The notes under the pieces are model-generated. The model was not told where the DNA came from. It was given only the letters and a program-made list of their open reading frames with translations, and did not search any database. DNA of 64,000 nt, taken from an uncultured Alphaproteobacteria bacterium. GTDB lineage: Bacteria; Pseudomonadota; Alphaproteobacteria; Rhodobacterales; Rhodobacteraceae. A program made the translations under genes and the position numbers. The stretch is from assembly GCA_902600895.1 (NCBI GenBank), contig CACKLF010000001.1:82945-146944 (forward strand), read 5' to 3'. Each line of letters opens with the position of its first letter. The first letter of the stretch is position 1. Positions 9,373 to 20,612 of the stretch are shown here, piece after piece.

Positions 9373-11037
9373 TTATTTTTTTATCTTGTTTATAGCACTT
9401 ATAACAGCTTTTATTGGTGCAACTGTAATGCTAGTATCAATTCCACATCCATAAACTGATCTGCCGTCATGAAGCTTAAGCTCAACATAAGCGCTTGCCT
9501 CAGCTTTCGAAGTTGCGCTTCTGGTATTTTGTCCAAAATCTTCCAAACTAAATTTCAATCCAAACTCTTTTCTTATTCCTTCGATAAATGCGGAAATTGG
9601 ACCATTGCCCTGTGCTGAAAGTTTTCTCGCTCTACCTTGAAACTCTATCGAAGCAGTGATCTTCTCTTTGTCGGTCTTTCTGCTTGCTGGGCTTGTTTTG
9701 AAATCAATTAGTTTAAACGGAGTTTCTATAATATATTCTGTCAAGAATATTTCCCATATCATTTCACTTGTTATTTCCTTGCCTGAAGAGTCTGCAAGTT
9801 TTTGAACATATTTAGATAATTCAATCTCAGCACCCCTGGGTAGACGGATATGATGATCTGCTTCTAGCAACCATGCGGTTCCACCCTTCCCAGATTGGCT
9901 ATTCACTCTTATTATCGCTTCATAAGTTCTGCCTATGTCTGAGGGGTCTATTGGTAGGTATGGTACTTCCCATTTTGAAGAATTAGATTTGGAAATTGCG
10001 TCCATTCCTTTGCGTATAGCATCTTGATGACTTCCAGAAAAGGCAGTATGAACGAGACTTCCTGCGTAAGGGTGTCTCTCGTGAACTGGTATTCGAGTAC
10101 AATATTCTGCGGTTGCGATTAATTCATTTATATTGCCAAAGTCTAAGCATGGATCGACTCCTTGTGTAAAGAGATTTAAACCTAGCGTAATAATATCCAC
10201 ATTTCCTGTTCTTTCTCCGTTTCCGAATAGGGTACCTTCCACTCTATCAGCCCCGGCCATCAAAGCTAACTCTGTGGCTCCAACCCCAGTACCTCTATCA
10301 TTGTGTGGATGCAGCGAGAGAATAACTCGATTGCGTTGAGAAAAATTTTCATGCATCCATTCAATTTGATCAGCATAAATATTGGGAGAAGACATTTCTA
10401 CTGTTGCTGGCAAATTTATAATTACAGGTTTTTGGGGAGATGCATTCCAGGTGTCCAGTACCGCCTCACAAACTTCCAAAGCATAATCAAGCTCAGTTCC
10501 AGTAAAACTTTCTGGTGAATATTGAAGAGTTAAATTTGTATTTTTTAGTTGTCCTAATTGTTCATTAATTATTTTTGCACCGTCAGTAGCAATTTTTTTT
10601 ACTCCTGCCATAGTTTCGCGAAAAACCACGCGTCTCTGCAGTGTACTTGTAGAATTGTATAAATGAATAATAGCATTTTTTGAACCTTTTAAACTTTCGA
10701 TGGTTTTAATTATTAAAGTTTCTCTTGCTTGTGTTAGCACTTGGATCACCACATCATCAGGAATGTGGTTTCCAGTAATTAGCTCCCTTAAAAAGTTGTA
10801 GTCGGTTTCTGAGGCAGAAGGAAAACCCACCTCTATCTCCTTAAAGCCGATGTTAACCAAGGCTTTGAACATTCTCATCTTTCTTGCCGAGTCCATTGGC
10901 TCAACCAAAGCTTGATTGCCATCTCTTAAATCTACTGAACACCAGATTGGGGCCTTACAGATAGATGAGTCAGGCCATTTTCGGTTTCTCATTTTTATAG
11001 GCTTATAAGCCTCATATTTTTTAAAATTTTCAGACAT
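9373..11037 (-). CDS. leuA: 2-isopropylmalate synthase
   Basis: KAPIWCSVDLRDGNQAL, SLHPHNDRGTGVGATELALMAGADRVEGTLFGNGERTGNVD; C-terminal LeuA dimer domain. Confidence 0.95.
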   Translation of the reverse strand: MSENFKKYEAYKPIKMRNRKWPDSSICKAPIWCSVDLRDGNQALVEPMDSARKMRMFKALVNIGFKEIEVGFPSASETDYNFLRELITGNHIPDDVVIQVLTQARETLIIKTIESLKGSKNAIIHLYNSTSTLQRRVVFRETMAGVKKIATDGAKIINEQLGQLKNTNLTLQYSPESFTGTELDYALEVCEAVLDTWNASPQKPVIINLPATVEMSSPNIYADQIEWMHENFSQRNRVILSLHPHNDRGTGVGATELALMAGADRVEGTLFGNGERTGNVDIITLGLNLFTQGVDPCLDFGNINELIATAEYCTRIPVHERHPYAGSLVHTAFSGSHQDAIRKGMDAISKSNSSKWEVPYLPIDPSDIGRTYEAIIRVNSQSGKGGTAWLLEADHHIRLPRGAEIELSKYVQKLADSSGKEITSEMIWEIFLTEYIIETPFKLIDFKTSPASRKTDKEKITASIEFQGRARKLSAQGNGPISAFIEGIRKEFGLKFSLEDFGQNTRSATSKAEASAYVELKLHDGRSVYGCGIDTSITVAPIKAVISAINKIKK

Positions 11038-11229
11038 GGCATGGGTATTAAAAGTTATTTATAATTTCTTATCCTTTCTTTCTATTCAGGACAAGACAAA
11101 GGTAAATATTATTTGAATATTTCTGAATTAGATGATTGACTGTACATATAAATGGTAAATTAGAAAACAGTCAGAATATAAGCAGTGGTGAGTTTTCTAA
11201 TATGTGAACTGTAAACGGAAATTTGATTT

Positions 11230-14200
11230 TTGGTTGAGCGAGTTAAATTTGTACATTTGTGTGTAAGGACTGCATATTCTCTATTGGAGGGTGCTATAAC
11301 AGTCTCCAAATTAGCTGAGCTATGTTCTCAGCTACGTTATCCAGCAGTTGGTATAACTGACAAAGGTAATCTATTTGGAGCTCTTGAGGTTTGTGAGGCA
11401 CTCTCAGAAAAGAGTGTGCAGCCAATAATTGGATGTCAGTTGAATCTAGATTACTCACATTATTTTGACTCTCAGAATAGCATAAAAGCGTACATATCAC
11501 TGATCGCAAAATCTGAGTCTGGCTATAAAAATCTTATGAAACTCTCTTCATTGAGTTTTCTTAGGGCAGGAGACGACGTGCCACACATAAACTTAGAGTC
11601 TCTTAAGAAATATTCTGACGATTTGATATTATTGTCAGGAGGGCCGGATGGGCCAATCGGTAAGTTATTCCTTGATAAAAAAAATCTTAAGGCCGAGCAA
11701 TTAGCAAAAGATATGAGGGCCCTATTTGGGAACAGATTTTATATTGAAATTCAAAGGCACTTAAATGATGACGGAGTCTACATGCGTAAGGAGGTATTTA
11801 CTGAGCCAGAATTTCTTAGAGTAGCCTATGATAATGATATTCCTATTGTTGCAACTAATGATGTATATTTCTCTGATAAATCAATGTTTGATGCTCATGA
11901 TGCACTAATGTGTATAGCCAGTGGTGATTACGTTGATGGCAGGGAAGAGGACAGGAAATTAACTAGAAACCATCACTTTGCATCCCAAGAGGAAATGATT
12001 GGCATTTTTGCAGATTTACCAGAGGCTATAGAAAATACTGTAGAAATTGCTAAGAGATGTGCATTCAAAGTTGGAAAGCGTAAGCCTATTCTTCCAAAAT
12101 TCGCATTAAATGAGGTGGAAGAATTGAAAAACCAGGCCCATAAGGGTTTGGCACAAAGAATGAAAAGAATTGAACTAGCAGCAGAAAGTTCTGAATATTT
12201 TGAGAGACTAAATTATGAATTATCAGTAATTGAGAAAATGGGTTACCCTGGATATTTCTTAATAGTTGCTGATTTCATAAAATGGGCAAAGGAAAGAGGT
12301 ATTCCGGTAGGACCAGGAAGAGGTTCTGGGGCAGGTTCATTAGTCGCATATGCCTTGACTATAACAGATTTGGATCCCCTAAGGTATAAACTACTTTTTG
12401 AGAGGTTTCTAAATCCTGATCGAGTTTCAATGCCTGACTTTGATATCGATTTTTGTATGGATCGACGAGATGAGGTCATTGCCTATGTCCAGCAAAAATA
12501 TGGCAAAGATAGAGTTGCTCAAATTATTACTTTTGGTGCCATGCTGTCTAAGATGGCAATAAGGGACGTAGGTAGAGTTTTGCAAATACCATATGGCCAA
12601 GTAGATAGACTGGCAAAAATGATACCTAGTGAAGGAGTTAAACCACTATCAATAGAGCGGTCGCTTAAGGAAGAACCTCGTTTAAATGAAGAAGCTCAAA
12701 AGGATGAAGTAATTGGCAGACTACTTAATTACTCACAGAAACTCGAAGGACTATACAGAAATGCAGCTACACATGCTGCAGGTGTAGTAATTGCAGATAG
12801 GCCATTAGATGAATTAGTACCAGTATATCTAGACTCTCGAGCTCAGATGCCAGCTACTCAATTTAGCATGAAGTGGGCCGAAGAGTCAGGTTTAGTAAAG
12901 TTTGATTTTCTGGGTCTGAAAACACTGACTGTAATTAAAAATGCCTTGGATCTTTTGAAGGAACGAGGTGTTGAAATAAAAATCGAGGATATTTCGCTTA
13001 ATGATCAGGCAACCTTTCAACTTTATGCCGAGCAGAAAACTGTGGGAGTATTTCAGGTTGAGAGTACTGGAATGAAAGATGCACTTCGAAGATTAAAGCC
13101 TAACTGCATTGAAGATATTATCGCACTGGTAGCTCTATATAGACCTGGTCCGATGGAAAATATTCCAAAGTTTTGTGACGTAAAAAATGAACGTGTAGAA
13201 AGAGCTTTTATACATGAGTCAATCGATGATCTGCTGGATGAAACGCAAGGCATAATTGTTTACCAGGAACAAGTTATGGAAATAGCGCGAAGAATGGCAG
13301 GGTATTCATTGGGGGAGGCAGATCTCCTGAGGCGTGCTATGGGGAAGAAGATTAAGTCAGCCATGGATGCTGAAAGACCTAGATTTTTATTGGGATCACA
13401 AAAAAACAATATTGACGAAAAAACGGCTAACTTTGTTTGGGATTTGCTTGAAAAGTTTGCAAACTATGGTTTCAATAAGTCTCATGCTGCAGCATACGCA
13501 GTAGTGAGTTACCAAACTGCTTGGTTAAAAGCAAATTATCCTGTGGAGTTCATGGCTGCGACGATGAATAGTGATATAAACAACACAGAAAAATTGAGAA
13601 AGTACAAATCGGAATTGACATCTATGGGTATTGACTTGCGTCCAGCTTGCATTAACCGATCTCAAAGTCTATTTAGCGTGGAAGGCAATAAAATCTACTA
13701 CGCTTTGGGCGCACTTAAAAACGTTGGGATCGACGCAATGCAGCGGGTTCAAGTGGAGCGCGAAGAACAGGGAGTATTTAAAGACCTTATTGATTTGGGT
13801 AGAAGACTTGACTTGAAAAAAATTGGGAAAAGACCGTTGGAAACTCTTACTAAGGCAGGAGCATTTGACAGTTTGCATCCAAACAGATGCCAACTTTTCT
13901 CCTCATTAGACAGTTTAGTTTCTTTTTCATCGACATGTTTTGATGAAAGAAATTCAAAGCAAACGAATTTATTTGGGGAAGATATTGGGGAAATATCTTC
14001 CCCAATTGTTTCTGATGATGATGAATGGTTGGATCACCAAAAACTGAAAGAAGAACATACCGCGTATGATTTTTATTTTTCAGGACATCCATTAGATGAA
14101 AATTTTATTTCTTTATCAAAGATAGGTATATTAACTAAAGATGAAGCTCATAAAAAGGCCTTTTCAGGTGCTTTCATAGGTAGAATTTGTGGACAAGTTC

Positions 14201-14673
14201 AAGGAGTTCAAGAAAGGAAATCAGCTAAAGGAAATAAGTTTGCTTTTGTTCAGATGGACGACCCCACTGGCACATTTGAAATTACTCTATTTTCTCAAAT
14301 TTTGGAGAGTTCAAGGGACTATTTGTTCAAAGGCTCCAATATTGTAGTAAATGCTGAAGCAACTATTGATGGTCACCAATTAAAGTTATTAGCTAAAAGT
14401 ATAGAGCCTTTAGAAAGTGTGATACATAAAACACCTGGTTTAGGGCTCAGGGTTTTTATAGATAATAAGGATGCAGCAAAAAATATTAGAGAACAGCTAG
14501 AGGTAAATTTAAGGGGAAAAAATAATAAAGAGGGACCCGTAGAATTTATTGTGATTGACCCAAAGCTTGACAAGGATGTAAAAATTAAGTTATCGGAAAA
14601 TTATAGAGTAGATCATTTGCTTACAAAAGCAATCAAGTTAGTACCAGGGGTAATTGATGCAGAAATATTCTAA
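11230..14673 (+). CDS. dnaE: DNA polymerase III subunit alpha
   Basis: 1147 aa; PHP N-terminus, GPGRGSGAGSLVAYAL, PDFDIDFCMDRRDEVI, NKSHAAAYAVVSYQTAWLK; TTG start. Confidence 0.97.
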   Translation: MVERVKFVHLCVRTAYSLLEGAITVSKLAELCSQLRYPAVGITDKGNLFGALEVCEALSEKSVQPIIGCQLNLDYSHYFDSQNSIKAYISLIAKSESGYKNLMKLSSLSFLRAGDDVPHINLESLKKYSDDLILLSGGPDGPIGKLFLDKKNLKAEQLAKDMRALFGNRFYIEIQRHLNDDGVYMRKEVFTEPEFLRVAYDNDIPIVATNDVYFSDKSMFDAHDALMCIASGDYVDGREEDRKLTRNHHFASQEEMIGIFADLPEAIENTVEIAKRCAFKVGKRKPILPKFALNEVEELKNQAHKGLAQRMKRIELAAESSEYFERLNYELSVIEKMGYPGYFLIVADFIKWAKERGIPVGPGRGSGAGSLVAYALTITDLDPLRYKLLFERFLNPDRVSMPDFDIDFCMDRRDEVIAYVQQKYGKDRVAQIITFGAMLSKMAIRDVGRVLQIPYGQVDRLAKMIPSEGVKPLSIERSLKEEPRLNEEAQKDEVIGRLLNYSQKLEGLYRNAATHAAGVVIADRPLDELVPVYLDSRAQMPATQFSMKWAEESGLVKFDFLGLKTLTVIKNALDLLKERGVEIKIEDISLNDQATFQLYAEQKTVGVFQVESTGMKDALRRLKPNCIEDIIALVALYRPGPMENIPKFCDVKNERVERAFIHESIDDLLDETQGIIVYQEQVMEIARRMAGYSLGEADLLRRAMGKKIKSAMDAERPRFLLGSQKNNIDEKTANFVWDLLEKFANYGFNKSHAAAYAVVSYQTAWLKANYPVEFMAATMNSDINNTEKLRKYKSELTSMGIDLRPACINRSQSLFSVEGNKIYYALGALKNVGIDAMQRVQVEREEQGVFKDLIDLGRRLDLKKIGKRPLETLTKAGAFDSLHPNRCQLFSSLDSLVSFSSTCFDERNSKQTNLFGEDIGEISSPIVSDDDEWLDHQKLKEEHTAYDFYFSGHPLDENFISLSKIGILTKDEAHKKAFSGAFIGRICGQVQGVQERKSAKGNKFAFVQMDDPTGTFEITLFSQILESSRDYLFKGSNIVVNAEATIDGHQLKLLAKSIEPLESVIHKTPGLGLRVFIDNKDAAKNIREQLEVNLRGKNNKEGPVEFIVIDPKLDKDVKIKLSENYRVDHLLTKAIKLVPGVIDAEIF

Positions 14674-14767
14674 TAAATGTTCGTCTGAGTCAAATGGCTT
14701 TTCTTAGCACAAAGCTTGAGATGCTCCCATTAGGGGGATAAGAAAAACGAACTAGAAAGAATGTACT

Positions 14768-16261
14768 ATGAGTGAGCAAAAAAATCGAAAGCACAATAGG
14801 CCTATTCCCAAAGCTCCTCGAGGTTTTAAGGATGTTACCACCGATATCTATCGTTCAAGAACCCATATCATCAAAAATATTTCTGCTGTTTACGAGAAAT
14901 ATGGCTTCGATTTCCTTGAAACTTCGGCAATTGAAACAGTAGAGTCATTGGGAAAATTCCTGCCTGATACAGATAGACCGAACGAAGGCGTGTTTGCATG
15001 GAAAGATGATGACGAAACTTGGCTGGCGCTTAGATATGATCATACAGCTCCCCTTGCGAGATTTTACGCTGAAAACATTAATTCTTTGCCCAATCCCTTC
15101 AGACGATACTCTTACGGTCCAGTATGGCGAAATGAAAAGCCTGGTCCAGATCGTTTTCGTCAATTCTACCAAATGGATGCGGATACAGTTGGATCTAAAC
15201 AAATAGGGTCAGATGCAGAAATGTGCATGATGTTGTGTGACTCTCTGGGGTCAATTGGCATACACTATAATGAATACAGACTACGGATAAATAATCGTAA
15301 AATTTTATCAGGAATAGTAGAAAAAGCTAAAATAACAGATAAGGAACACCCAGAGGAAGCAGAAGATCTATTTTTCAATATATGTAGAGTGATAGATAAA
15401 TTAGATAGATTAGGCATTGAAGCTGTTAAGAAGTTACTGGGTCCAGGAAGAGAAGATAAAAGTGGGGATTTTACCCGTGGATTAAATTTGTGCCCAAGTC
15501 AGATTGATTTTTTCTCAGCTTTGCTGACAAAAAAGGACTCTCGAACAAATTTCTTTTCTGATCTCAGAGCTGTCCTGAAGGGCTCTTCTAAAGGTAATGA
15601 GGGTTTGGATGAATTGGAGAAAATGGCGGATATATTTTTAGCAGAAGGGTATTCTGAAAGTGTATTCTCGTTTGATCCTACAGTTGTTCGAGGGCTGGGT
15701 TATTATACTGGCCCTGTATATGAAGTAGAGCTTAACAGAAAGATGATTGATCGAAGAGGGAAAGAGTATGCCATCGGATCCATAGCTGGTGGTGGTAGAT
15801 ATGATGGATTAGTCAGGAGGTTTACAGGTCAGGATGTTCCTGCCACGGGAATATCTATAGGAATTGATAGACTTTTAGCGATATCGAAAATCGAAGGTAA
15901 AATTAAGCAAAGTAATAGAGGTCCGATAATCGTTACTGTGATGGATAAGGAGCGGTATGAGGATTATCAAAAAATAGTTTCAATGTTAAGAAAAGGTGGA
16001 TTAAGGGCCGAAATCTTTTTGGGCAATCCTAAGGATCTTGGTAGGCAACTAAAATATGCCGATCAGCGTGAAAGCCCATTTGCGATAATTCAAGGCTCTT
16101 TGGAGGCTGAAAAAGGTACCGTTCAGGTCAAGGATTTAATTTTAGGTTCGAAATTTGCACAAAAAATTGATACTAACGATGAGTGGAAGGAGCATCCATC
16201 ACAGTTTGAAGTTAACTTACTAGATTTGGTTGAAGTAATAAAAAGTCGTATTGAAGTATAA
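14768..16261 (+). CDS. hisS: Histidine--tRNA ligase
   Basis: Class II aaRS; LRYDHTAPLARF, GRYDGLVRRFTG, GLGYYTGPVYEV. Confidence 0.95.
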   Translation: MSEQKNRKHNRPIPKAPRGFKDVTTDIYRSRTHIIKNISAVYEKYGFDFLETSAIETVESLGKFLPDTDRPNEGVFAWKDDDETWLALRYDHTAPLARFYAENINSLPNPFRRYSYGPVWRNEKPGPDRFRQFYQMDADTVGSKQIGSDAEMCMMLCDSLGSIGIHYNEYRLRINNRKILSGIVEKAKITDKEHPEEAEDLFFNICRVIDKLDRLGIEAVKKLLGPGREDKSGDFTRGLNLCPSQIDFFSALLTKKDSRTNFFSDLRAVLKGSSKGNEGLDELEKMADIFLAEGYSESVFSFDPTVVRGLGYYTGPVYEVELNRKMIDRRGKEYAIGSIAGGGRYDGLVRRFTGQDVPATGISIGIDRLLAISKIEGKIKQSNRGPIIVTVMDKERYEDYQKIVSMLRKGGLRAEIFLGNPKDLGRQLKYADQRESPFAIIQGSLEAEKGTVQVKDLILGSKFAQKIDTNDEWKEHPSQFEVNLLDLVEVIKSRIEV

Positions 16262-16327
16262 AGCCTCTATGACACTGTTTATGATAAATTTTAATGCGCT
16301 GGATATTATCAAACATATCATATCTTT

Positions 16328-16762
16328 TTAAACTAACCCTAATTCTGACATAGCCATCTTTAGATCTTTGGGTAGGTCATCATTTCCTGGACTATATTTT
16401 TCCAAATCTTTTGGAGCATCCGAAGTCTTTAAATATCTCCAGCCTTGAAAGGGTCGTTTTCGAACAGGATATGTTAAATACAGCTCCGGGCTTAATACTA
16501 ATCCGCATTTTAAAATGCCATCAGCACTCCTAAGCTCCTGGAGAGATATAATTTCCTGGCGAGCTAAAATAAGTCCTTTAAATACCCAGTATATCGATCC
16601 ACCGTTAAGTAATTCATGTTCTCGCTGAGGGCGCATTCTAGTTACATGTATTATTTTTGAGTTTATGTCAGTTGCTTGCTTTTCTTTTTGCCAAACCCAT
16701 AGGTCATGCACGCCTTTTGCCCCCACGCAAATTTTAATTATATTTATTTTTTCTAAAGGCAT
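16328..16762 (-). CDS. DUF1489 family protein
   Basis: 144 aa; 'TRMRPQREHELLNGGSIYWVFKG' and 'RKRPFQGWRYL' resemble the alphaproteobacterial DUF1489 family. Confidence 0.8.
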   Translation of the reverse strand: MPLEKINIIKICVGAKGVHDLWVWQKEKQATDINSKIIHVTRMRPQREHELLNGGSIYWVFKGLILARQEIISLQELRSADGILKCGLVLSPELYLTYPVRKRPFQGWRYLKTSDAPKDLEKYSPGNDDLPKDLKMAMSELGLV

Positions 16763-17003
16763 TAAGTTTTTAAGAGAATATTATCCATTAATTTTTTTTT
16801 TACATAATAATTTTTTAAGAAAAATTCTAGCTTTCGTTTGACATTTTTGTATACATTGTAAGCTGATATATTGACACTCTTGATTTATATCATTAAGAGG
16901 GCGAGATAATTTTTTTTGGTGTTTGTGGCTCCTGCAAAGGAATGTCTGTCGCTCAAAATAGAGAAAGGAAAACACCTTTCAAACAAAATGAAAGGAATCA
17001 GTC

Positions 17004-17624
17004 GTGACAAAACGCACCGCTGCCAAGCATAAAATAGATCGTAGGATGGGTGAGAACATTTGGGGAAGGCCCAAATCGCCAGTGAATAGAAGAGAATATG
17101 GCCCTGGACAGCATGGTCAAAGGCGAAAAGCAAAATTATCTGACTTTGGTGTTCAGTTACGAGCAAAACAAAAACTTAAGGGTTACTATGGCGATCTTAC
17201 GGAAAAACAATTTCGAAGAATATTCGCTGAAGCAGAAAGGTTAAGAGGGGATACAGGTGAAAAACTTGTTGGTCTTTTAGAATCTCGCCTTGATGCCATA
17301 GTATATCGAGCTAAGTTTGTTCAAACAATTTTTGCTGCAAGGCAGTTTGTAAACCACGGGCATGTAAAAGTGAATGGAAAAAAAGTTAATATACCGTCCT
17401 TTAGAGTCAAAGTGGGAGACATTATTCAGGTTCGTGAAAAGTCCAAGCAATTAGCTACCGTTTTGGAATCCATGTCTCTTCCAGAGCGAGATGTGCCTGA
17501 ATATTTAAAAATTGATAACTCCAAGATGATGGTAGAGTATGTTAGAGTGCCAGAACTAGGTGATATACCTTATCCCGTAATGATGGAGCCGAACCTTGTT
17601 GTTGAATTTTACTCAAAGAACTAA
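17004..17624 (+). CDS. rpsD: 30S ribosomal protein S4
   Basis: Strong S4 signature ([32 protein letters not shown]); GTG start. Confidence 0.97.
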   Translation: MTKRTAAKHKIDRRMGENIWGRPKSPVNRREYGPGQHGQRRKAKLSDFGVQLRAKQKLKGYYGDLTEKQFRRIFAEAERLRGDTGEKLVGLLESRLDAIVYRAKFVQTIFAARQFVNHGHVKVNGKKVNIPSFRVKVGDIIQVREKSKQLATVLESMSLPERDVPEYLKIDNSKMMVEYVRVPELGDIPYPVMMEPNLVVEFYSKN

Positions 17625-17716
17625 TTCCTTCAGTCATTTAGGAATAACTTAAAATAGATTATGTTACTGGCGTTGGTAAACTAAATTTACTCTAAGGAAC
17701 AGGAAAGCAGAACCGT

Positions 17717-18919
17717 TTGTTGTCTAAATATGCTAGTACTCATTTTTCGAGACAGATCTTTCTTTTATTTTTGTTTTCCACTGCAATGCCTATATCGTTC
17801 GCAATTTGGGCTGCCCTATTGAATAATTTTGTCGTTGAAGTATCAAACTTCTCGGGAGTGGAGATTGGTTGGCTTCAAACTGTAAGAGAAATACCTGGCT
17901 TTTTAGCAGTGGGAGTTATTTTAATTTTGTTTTGGTTCCGAGAGCAAAACTTAGCGATATTGGCGCTTATTGCTCTAGGCACTGCTACAGCAGCTACAGG
18001 ATTTTTCCCTTCCTTTTCTGGTCTGCTAATTACAACAATCATTGGATCCTTTGGCTTCCATTACTTTGAGACAGTGAATCAATCCCTCCAGTTACAATGG
18101 ATCCCTAAAGAAAATGCTCCCTGGATAATTGGTTTGTTAATTGCTTCGGGCTCTGGGGCATCACTACTAGCTTATTCTGTAGTAGCTTTTGGTTGGCAAT
18201 ATTTTGATTTTTCTTTTAAAGGTGTTTATTTTGCAGCAGGTCTTACTACGATTTTTATCGCCTTAGCCTGCTATATTTTTTTTCCAGTATTTGAGAATTC
18301 AGTCAAACAAAATATTAAATTAGAAGTAAAGGCTAAATATTGGCTCTATTACTTGCTTCAATTTTTTGCCGGTGCGCGTAGGCAAATTTTTGTGGTGTTT
18401 GCAGCTTTCATGATGGTTGAAAAATTTCACCTTCATGTACACGAATTGACAGCCCTGTTTTTAGCAAATTACTTATTGAATATCATCTTTGCTCCCCTGA
18501 TGGGTAAGGTTGTTCAATTTTTTGGAGAAAGAATATCGTTGGCCGTAGAATATATTGGCTTAAGTTTCGTTTTTCTAGCGTACGCTGGTATTTATTTTTG
18601 GAGCTGGGGAGTTGAGGTGGCAATAGCTTTATTTATTATTGATCATTTGTTTTTTGCTTTATCGATAGCAATGAAAACATATTTCCAAAAAATAGCTGAT
18701 CCAGAAGATATAGCACCTCAAGCAGCAGTGGCGTTCACCATAAATCACATAGCTGCCGTTTTCTTACCAGCACTTCTAGGGTATTTATGGATTATTTACC
18801 CCAGTATGGTCTTTCAAGTTGCAGCGACATTAGCAGTACTATCATTCATGGCTTCTATTCTAATACCTCGCCACCCTGCACCAGGAAGAGAAACTATTCT
18901 TTTTGTAATGGGCAAGTGA
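17717..18919 (+). CDS. MFS transporter
   Basis: 400 aa, ~12 hydrophobic segments; TTG start. Confidence 0.75.
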   Translation: MLSKYASTHFSRQIFLLFLFSTAMPISFAIWAALLNNFVVEVSNFSGVEIGWLQTVREIPGFLAVGVILILFWFREQNLAILALIALGTATAATGFFPSFSGLLITTIIGSFGFHYFETVNQSLQLQWIPKENAPWIIGLLIASGSGASLLAYSVVAFGWQYFDFSFKGVYFAAGLTTIFIALACYIFFPVFENSVKQNIKLEVKAKYWLYYLLQFFAGARRQIFVVFAAFMMVEKFHLHVHELTALFLANYLLNIIFAPLMGKVVQFFGERISLAVEYIGLSFVFLAYAGIYFWSWGVEVAIALFIIDHLFFALSIAMKTYFQKIADPEDIAPQAAVAFTINHIAAVFLPALLGYLWIIYPSMVFQVAATLAVLSFMASILIPRHPAPGRETILFVMGK

Positions 18920-18981
18920 TTGAACTTGAATAAAATTTAATTAAAACATACCTTAATAGAATTGATTTTTGGAGGTGCTTA

Positions 18982-19578
18982 ATGGGAATAAATTTAAATT
19001 TTATGACTAAACCTACATATTCACAGAGTGAATGTCATTTTGTTAATGGTAGAAATTTGAAAGGCCCATTCCCAACTGGCCTTGAGTCAGCAATGTTTGG
19101 AATGGGTTGTTTTTGGGGAGTAGAAAAGGTTTTCTGGACTAGGAAGGGTGTTTGGGTCACGGCGGTTGGTTATAGTGGTGGAGATACTGAAAACCCAACC
19201 TATCAGGAAGTATGCTCAGGTCGAACTAACCATAACGAAGTTGTCTTTATAAAATATGATCCTAAATTGCTTTCTTACCCGGATTTATTAAAACTATTTT
19301 GGGAGGGCCATAATCCTACTCAGGGGAATAGGCAAGGGAATGATATTGGAACACAATATAGAAGCGGTATTTATACTTTTGATCCAAATCAATATAGCGA
19401 AGCGATGTCATCGAGAGAGAAATATTCTGAGAAGCTATCAAAAAGTGGATTTGGATCAATTACAACTGAAATAAAATCAGCAGATAGCTTTTATTATGCT
19501 GAGGATTATCATCAGCAATATTTAGCAAAGAACCCAGGGGGTTATTGCGGTCTAGGTGGTTTGGGTATTTCTCTATAG
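18982..19578 (+). CDS. msrA: Peptide-methionine (S)-S-oxide reductase
   Basis: MsrA catalytic motif [41 protein letters not shown]. Confidence 0.95.
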   Translation: MGINLNFMTKPTYSQSECHFVNGRNLKGPFPTGLESAMFGMGCFWGVEKVFWTRKGVWVTAVGYSGGDTENPTYQEVCSGRTNHNEVVFIKYDPKLLSYPDLLKLFWEGHNPTQGNRQGNDIGTQYRSGIYTFDPNQYSEAMSSREKYSEKLSKSGFGSITTEIKSADSFYYAEDYHQQYLAKNPGGYCGLGGLGISL

Positions 19579-19623
19579 GTAACTGATGAGATTACCTAGT
19601 TCTTTTAGCTATTTAATTTTAGT

Positions 19624-20529
19624 TTGTTGGGTGCTGTGGTTACATTTTCTGCAATTGCTCTAGTTTCAAATAAAGATGATGCTAGTGTTTTAGGTAAAGC
19701 TTTAGAAAAGCTTACACCGGCACCCAACGGAGTTGGTATCTTTGAGGTTGATGAAATTTCAGGCGACTGGGAGGTTAGTGGTTTTTTTTTAGAACAGCCG
19801 AACAGTCTTCAATTGGACTTACTTGAGGCATGCTTTTCAGTAAAGTTTATTATAACAAAAATACCTGAAGAGAACTGGGTAAATAAGGTACAGCGAGATT
19901 TAAAACCGGTCAGAGAGGAGCCTTTTGTCGTTTCTAGTGGTTATTACGCTGATAATATTCCACTAAATAAAATATCGGTCCTAGTTGAGGCTGCAATGGC
20001 GTTTGGAACAGGACACCATCCAACTACACTTCTTTGCTTGAGGGCAGTAGGGTTATTAGACAGAATAAACTATGGACCCAAATGCATAGCAGACATCGGT
20101 TGTGGAACGGGTATTCTATCCATAGCCGCTTCTAAACTCTTTCGAGGACAGACCATTGCTTCTGATATTGATTGTATAGCAGTTAAAACAGCTAAGAAAA
20201 ATATTATGGCAAACGGTTTGGGTGGGAGCGTTAAGGTTTATAAAGCGAATGCTTTCAATCATTATAGTATTAATCTCACAAGACCATTTGATCTGATTTT
20301 TGCAAATATTCTTGCAGTTCCATTGAAAAGATTGGTTCTCCCTATCAAACGCAACAGCAAAGCAGGAGGTTTCATTGTATTGTCGGGTATCCTGAAAAGG
20401 CAAGCAAATTTGGTTGAGACAATATATTTTTGCAATGGCTACTTACGAGTTAAGAAAATAGAATTGGGAGAATGGGTTTGTCTAATAATGAAAAATTTCT
20501 GTCGATCTAGAAAAAAAAATAATTTATGA
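19624..20529 (+). CDS. prmA: Ribosomal protein L11 methyltransferase
   Basis: AFGTGHHPTTLLCL and SAM motif IADIGCGTGILSIAA; FANILAVPL. Confidence 0.9.
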   Translation: MLGAVVTFSAIALVSNKDDASVLGKALEKLTPAPNGVGIFEVDEISGDWEVSGFFLEQPNSLQLDLLEACFSVKFIITKIPEENWVNKVQRDLKPVREEPFVVSSGYYADNIPLNKISVLVEAAMAFGTGHHPTTLLCLRAVGLLDRINYGPKCIADIGCGTGILSIAASKLFRGQTIASDIDCIAVKTAKKNIMANGLGGSVKVYKANAFNHYSINLTRPFDLIFANILAVPLKRLVLPIKRNSKAGGFIVLSGILKRQANLVETIYFCNGYLRVKKIELGEWVCLIMKNFCRSRKKNNL

Positions 20530-20612
20530 TAGATAAAATACACGTACGTAGCGACTTTATTTTAATTTTTGCAGCCATATTAGTTAACCTCATCTTTAAT
20601 TTTGGGAGAATA

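Noticed and set aside
11038-11229. leuA leader-peptide attenuator
   Set aside because: No leucine-rich short ORF or terminator/antiterminator pair could be read on the minus strand upstream of leuA
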